Shown in pieces: positions 4,720 through 8,494 of a stretch of 8,494 bases of DNA. The notes under the pieces were generated by a model. The model worked only from the letters and a program-made list of their open reading frames with translations, was not told where the DNA came from and did no database searches. Every line of letters begins with the position of its first letter. The stretch's first letter is position 1. The position numbers and the translations under genes are program-made. The DNA is from DATFCK01 sp045809745 (GTDB taxonomy: Bacteria > Verrucomicrobiota > Verrucomicrobiia > Chthoniobacterales > UBA10450), in the NCBI GenBank assembly GCA_045809745.1, contig JBJMXE010000071.1, positions 1-8,494 of the forward strand. The letters run 5' to 3'.

Positions 4720-5703
4720 TTATAATTTCATCAAAATACTGCGGATGGTCGCGGCATTATTTTCAGCGTCGCGAGCTCGGTCCTCCAAAAGCTTCCGGCT
4801 AAAGGATTCCTTGTCCGTTTTGGCACGCTCGGCCATTCGCCGGGCCAGTGTCGCGCTTTCCTCCAGTGTCTTGAGCGCGATCCAAAGCGCTTTCTCTACC
4901 GCCTCCGCTTGATCCAGCGAAAGGACTTCCGCCGTCGTCGCATGTCCGGCATGGCAACGGTATCGCAGCATCTTGTCGTTATTCACCTCCCACAGGACGC
5001 CATGACAGTCCGGGCAGGTCAGCGGAGAACGGCTGCCTAGCTCATCCACTACCTCGGTGTGCAGACATTCCATCGCCGCGATTCTCGACTCGGTTTTTAC
5101 TGAATCCGGCACGGCCAGATCACTTCCCTCTCTTTCCACCGGAGTACCCACGAGCCGGACCAAGAGCTGCGGCATTTCCGCCAGGGGCGCGCAATGGTCC
5201 ACCTCGGCCTGATCCAAGGCGCTGCGTGGCATGTCCGGCACCTGGGCATCGTCGGGATCCTGCACGACAGTAGCCCCGCCACCTTGTTTCACGGCGATCA
5301 GTCCAGACGTGCCGTCGTTCAGGTACCCGGTCAAAATCACGCCGATCACGCGCGGCCCGTAGTTCACCGCCGCGGACCGAAACATCGGATCGATCGCGGG
5401 GCGATGACCGTTCTCCTTCGGGCCCCGGACGACCTGCATTCTGTCGCCCTCCATGAGGAGGTGATGATCAGGTGGAGCGAGATAAATCCTGCCGCGCTGA
5501 ATCGTGTCTCCGTTTTCGGCATACCGAACGTCCATGTCTCCCGCCCGTTTTAAGATCCGGGCCATGAGGGCGCCGCTCCAAGCGTAAGTATGCAACGCCA
5601 CAAAAATCGACGCATTCAGGTCCTGCGGCAGGTGCGCCACTAGCCGCTGCAGTGCGTCTACGCCGCCGGCCGAAGCGCCGATCACCACGATGTCTCGGTT
5701 CAT
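4720..5703 (-). CDS. cheB: CheB-type protein-glutamate methylesterase without receiver domain
   Basis: Starting at ATG 5703 the protein has 327 residues and opens directly with the catalytic domain (IVVIGASAGG). A longer frame begins at a TTG (5766) and adds only 21 unconserved residues. The likely catalytic triad is Ser11 in GASAGG, His38 in VALHT and Asp130 in LTGYLNDG. The N-terminal response-regulator domain of chemotaxis CheB is absent, so phosphorylation by CheA cannot control it directly. After the catalytic domain (about 1-190) comes a C-terminal extension with Cys230, Cys233, Cys250 and His254 (CPDC, then YRCHAGH), likely a zinc knuckle, followed by a charged helical tail (about 260-327) that may form a coiled coil. 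CheB enzymes hydrolyse methyl-glutamate esters or deamidate glutamines on chemoreceptors; here the target is unknown. The gene is divergent from a CheB-CheR fusion, with 118 bp between the start codons. No Shine-Dalgarno is seen. Confidence 0.9.
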   Translation of the reverse strand: MNRDIVVIGASAGGVDALQRLVAHLPQDLNASIFVALHTYAWSGALMARILKRAGDMDVRYAENGDTIQRGRIYLAPPDHHLLMEGDRMQVVRGPKENGHRPAIDPMFRSAAVNYGPRVIGVILTGYLNDGTSGLIAVKQGGGATVVQDPDDAQVPDMPRSALDQAEVDHCAPLAEMPQLLVRLVGTPVEREGSDLAVPDSVKTESRIAAMECLHTEVVDELGSRSPLTCPDCHGVLWEVNNDKMLRYRCHAGHATTAEVLSLDQAEAVEKALWIALKTLEESATLARRMAERAKTDKESFSRKLLEDRARDAENNAATIRSILMKL

Positions 5704-5778
5704 CCATGTATCATTCGCGGCCGGAGTAGCGCGTGCTCGTTGAGGACATCCGGGACACGGTGCCAATTACGTTTCCCG

Positions 5779-5785
5779 TATAATA
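5779..5785. promoter_or_regulatory. Possible shared -10 region of the divergent cheB and CheB-CheR genes
   Basis: TATAAT at 5779-5784 is a perfect -10 hexamer on the plus strand, placing a transcript start about 30 bases before the fusion gene. The overlapping complement reads TATTAT on the minus strand and could serve cheB. No good -35 is found at 16-18 bp for the plus strand (around 5755-5762), so an activator or an alternative sigma factor may be needed. Confidence 0.35.
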
Positions 5786-5821
5786 TTGCGCCCCGTCCAG
5801 CCGGGGACGATACTTACTAGG

Positions 5822-8494
5822 ATGCCTACCGAAGCGGAGAAGCAGCTGGACCCGGCTGCGACGGACGATACGACCGACAACGCCCGAAACGGCGCGCGCA
5901 AGCGCCGAGATCCGAGCGAGCCGGCAGCTGTCGTGGGGTTAGGCGCCTCCGCGGGGGGTGTAGGAGTCTTGCAGCAGTTCTTTGGCGACATGCCGGCTGA
6001 CAGCGGATTGGCCTTCGTCGTTATCATGCATCTTTCGCCGGAGCACGAGAGCAACCTGCCGGCAATCATTCAACAGAAAACTTCCATGCCGGTGTTGGCG
6101 GTCACCGAAGCGGTCAAGGTAAAGCCGAATCACATTTATGTGATTCCCCCTAACAAGCAGTTAACGTTTACGGACAGCACCCTGCGTTTAGTTGAGGCGC
6201 AACACGAGATGGGACGGCGGGTGACCATTGATCTCTTCTTCCGCACCCTCGCGCAATCTTACGGCCAGCGCGCCGTTTGCATCATTCTATCCGGGTCGGA
6301 TTCGGACGGAGTCATCGGACTGAAACACGTTCGGGCCCATGGCGGTGTCACCATCGCGCAGGATCCTAACGAAGCGGAGCACGATAGCATGCCGGTGACG
6401 GCGATCAGCACCGGAATGGTGGACTGGGTGCTCCCGGTGGCCCAAATGCCGGAGAAGTTAATGGAGTTCGTGCGCAACGAAAACGCGATGCGCCTGCCGC
6501 CGGAAATCATCGATGCGCTCACTCCCGACACGAAGGAAAAAGAAGCGCCGGGGGGCGAGACGGTGTCAGACGAAACGCGAGACGCTAGCGACGAGCAGGC
6601 GCTGGTGGACGTACTGGCGCATTTGCGGGCGCAGACCGCGCACGATTTCGCGCACTACAAACGGGCCACTGTGCTCCGCCGGATTGCACGCCGCATGCAG
6701 GTCAATTCGATTGAATCGGTTCCCCGCTACCTTGTATTTGTTCGTAAACATCCTGCGGAGGCGCAGGCGCTGCTCCAGGATTTGCTGATTGGGGTAACTC
6801 ACTTTTTCCGGGACCGCGACGCCTTCGCCGCGCTCGAGGCGCACATTCCCCAGCTGTTCGCCGGCAAACGCCGCGACGAACACGTCCGGGTCTGGGTAGC
6901 AGGCTGTGCCACAGGAGAAGAGGCTTACTCGATCGCCATGCTGCTGTGCGAACACGCCGAGCGCGTGGAAAACGCGCCGAAAATTCAGGTATTCGCCTCT
7001 GACATCGACCAGCTGGCAATCCACGAGGCGCGTGATGCGCTTTATCCGGCGACAATCGAGGCTGACATATCCATTGAACGATTACGGCAGTTCTTTGTGA
7101 AGGACCACGGCCATTACCGCGTGCGCAAAGAACTGCGCGAGCTTGTGCTGTTCGCCGCGCACGACGTTCTAAAGGATGCGCCGTTCTCACGGGTCGACCT
7201 GGTTTCCTGCCGCAACCTGTTGATTTACCTCAATGAGAAAGCGCAGGAACAGATGTTCGACATCTTCCATTTCGCGCTGCGCGCCGGGGGGATGCTTTTC
7301 ATTGGCGGTGCCGAAGGGGGCCAAGCCGCGACATCGCTGTTCTCACCGTTGGACGGAAAGCATCGGCTGTATGTGCGGCGATCAGTGCCCAGACCGATCT
7401 GGAAAGTCCCGACGCTGCCACTGCGCACACCCGATTTGAATAAACGGATCCCAGGCGAACCGCGGCCGCGCAGGCTGCTTTCGCTTAGCGCTGCCAAGGC
7501 CGAGAGTGCCGCAGTCCAGGAGACGCACAGCTCGAGGTTTGATCGGCAGGAACGTCGCGCGGTATTGTTTGGCGAACTGCACCTGCGGCTGCTGGAGGAA
7601 TATGGTCCGCCATCAGCCGTGGTTAACGAGGCACACGATCTCGTCCACCTTTCCGAGAAAGCCGGTCGTTATCTCCAATTCGTAGCCGGAGAGCCTTCGG
7701 CAAATATCGTCGCGATTGTTAGGCCAGAGTTGCGCGGCGAGTTACGGACGGCGCTATTCCGGGCCGGTCAAACTGGCGAAATAACCAAAGCATCCCCGAC
7801 CAGAGTCGATATCGACGGTCAGCACGAGGCGGTGGAACTCGAAATCAGGCCGATGAGGGCAAAGGATGTCGCTCATGGATACTTCCTGATCTTGTTCGAG
7901 AAGGTTGACCCCGCGGGCGCACACCAGCCGCCACCGACGGACCATGGCCCGGGCACGTCGATTACGACGGAGCTCGAGAATGAGATTCAGTTCCTGAAGC
8001 AGCAGCTCAATTCCACGGTTGAGCAGTACGAAGCCACCTCTGAAGAATTGAAGGCTTCGAACGAAGAACTTCAGGCGATGAACGAGGAGATGCGTTCTGC
8101 GACTGAAGAGCTGGAGACGAGCAAGGAAGAACTGCAATCGGTCAACGAGGAGCTGATCACAGTTAACAATGAGCTGAAGAGCAGCGTCGAAGATCTCAGC
8201 CGCTCGAACACCGACCTGAGCAACCTGATGGCCTCGACGGACATCGGGACAATCTTCCTGGACCGGCAGCTGCGAATCGCGCGATTCACGCCCAGCGCGC
8301 AGACGCTATTTAATCTGATTCCGTCCGATCTGGGGCGGCCGCTTGCCGATATCACTCATCGACTGAACTACCCCAATTTCATAGCTGACGCAGAAACGGT
8401 CCTCAGAGAACTGAAAACGCTGGAGCATGAAGTTCAGGTTGGGGAAGCCAAATGGTTCTTGAGCCGAATTGCGCCCTATCGCACCGCCGAGGAT
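5822..8494 (+). CDS. CheB-CheR-coiled-coil-PAS fusion signalling protein, 3' end beyond the right edge
   Basis: The frame from ATG 5822 stays open to the edge: 891 residues, C-terminus missing. Domains in order: a charged N-terminus (1-35); a CheB methylesterase domain (about 36-225) with Ser43 in GASAGG, His70 in VIMHLSPEH and Asp162 in LSGSDSDG; a CheR methyltransferase (about 262-525) with the SAM-binding motif VAGCATGEEAYS near 359-370 and SCRNLLIYLN near 462-471; a linker of about 190 residues; a long coiled coil (about 717-803) with repeated EEL(Q/K/E) heptads; and the start of a PAS domain (from about 800, with GTIFLD and the expected ARFTPSAQTLF). CheR adds methyl groups to receptor glutamates and CheB removes them, so the protein carries opposing activities. 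Proteins of this kind commonly continue into a histidine kinase and receiver. No CheA, CheW or chemoreceptor is in view, so a role outside flagellar chemotaxis is likely. Only a weak AGG precedes the ATG. Confidence 0.93.
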   Translation, partial: MPTEAEKQLDPAATDDTTDNARNGARKRRDPSEPAAVVGLGASAGGVGVLQQFFGDMPADSGLAFVVIMHLSPEHESNLPAIIQQKTSMPVLAVTEAVKVKPNHIYVIPPNKQLTFTDSTLRLVEAQHEMGRRVTIDLFFRTLAQSYGQRAVCIILSGSDSDGVIGLKHVRAHGGVTIAQDPNEAEHDSMPVTAISTGMVDWVLPVAQMPEKLMEFVRNENAMRLPPEIIDALTPDTKEKEAPGGETVSDETRDASDEQALVDVLAHLRAQTAHDFAHYKRATVLRRIARRMQVNSIESVPRYLVFVRKHPAEAQALLQDLLIGVTHFFRDRDAFAALEAHIPQLFAGKRRDEHVRVWVAGCATGEEAYSIAMLLCEHAERVENAPKIQVFASDIDQLAIHEARDALYPATIEADISIERLRQFFVKDHGHYRVRKELRELVLFAAHDVLKDAPFSRVDLVSCRNLLIYLNEKAQEQMFDIFHFALRAGGMLFIGGAEGGQAATSLFSPLDGKHRLYVRRSVPRPIWKVPTLPLRTPDLNKRIPGEPRPRRLLSLSAAKAESAAVQETHSSRFDRQERRAVLFGELHLRLLEEYGPPSAVVNEAHDLVHLSEKAGRYLQFVAGEPSANIVAIVRPELRGELRTALFRAGQTGEITKASPTRVDIDGQHEAVELEIRPMRAKDVAHGYFLILFEKVDPAGAHQPPPTDHGPGTSITTELENEIQFLKQQLNSTVEQYEATSEELKASNEELQAMNEEMRSATEELETSKEELQSVNEELITVNNELKSSVEDLSRSNTDLSNLMASTDIGTIFLDRQLRIARFTPSAQTLFNLIPSDLGRPLADITHRLNYPNFIADAETVLRELKTLEHEVQVGEAKWFLSRIAPYRTAED

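Noticed and set aside
6566..7190. Long minus-strand frames opposite the CheR domain
   Set aside because: They are antisense to conserved CheR motifs and arise from GC-rich codon bias.

Overview
The window is about 8.5 kb of a GC-rich bacterial chromosome, probably from a soil or sediment organism. The gene set is a DUF326-type copper-storage protein, an SPW-type membrane protein, a short RRM RNA-binding protein beside infA, stand-alone CheB, a CheB-CheR-PAS fusion and degenerate intergenic repeats. By recollection this fits Verrucomicrobia (Chthoniobacterales-like) best; Acidobacteria or Proteobacteria cannot be excluded from sequence alone. No rRNA, tRNA, transposase, phage gene or CRISPR array is visible. 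Only the SPW gene has an obvious Shine-Dalgarno sequence.

Layout. (1) 1-668, minus: the N-terminal 222 residues of a tandem-PAS sensor that runs off the left edge. (2) 798-1199, minus: a cytosolic copper-storage (Csp/DUF326) protein with 19 cysteines. (3) 1200-1549: a non-coding gap with degenerate repeats and a hairpin. (4) 1550-1927, plus: a small four-helix SPW-repeat membrane protein, convergent with (5) 1953-2339, minus: an unknown small membrane protein. (6) 2340-2567: non-coding, with two more copies of the repeat family and two perfect hairpins just after the desaturase stop codon. (7) 2568-4302, minus: four closely packed genes, transcribed in the order RRM RNA-binding protein, IF-1, Cys-rich small protein, fatty acyl desaturase. 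(8) 4303-4719: a long non-coding stretch with a 13-bp palindrome and a possible promoter and structured leader for that cluster. (9) 4720-5703, minus: a CheB methylesterase without a receiver domain but with a C-terminal Cys/His knuckle. (10) 5822-8494, plus: a CheB-CheR-coiled-coil-PAS fusion that runs off the right edge, divergent from cheB across about 118 bp.

How the genes may work together. The most coherent unit is the cluster at 2568-4302. It combines an RNA-binding RRM protein, an initiation factor and a membrane-lipid desaturase, three functions linked in other bacteria to growth at low temperature, with a long and possibly structured 5' leader. A cold-acclimation operon is my inference, not something the sequence proves. 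The right third is signal transduction: two CheB-type methylesterases of different architecture, one fused to a CheR methyltransferase and PAS sensor, with no chemoreceptor, CheA or CheW in view. The left part looks like separate stress and envelope genes (copper buffering, small membrane proteins, PAS sensor), spaced by intergenic repeats.
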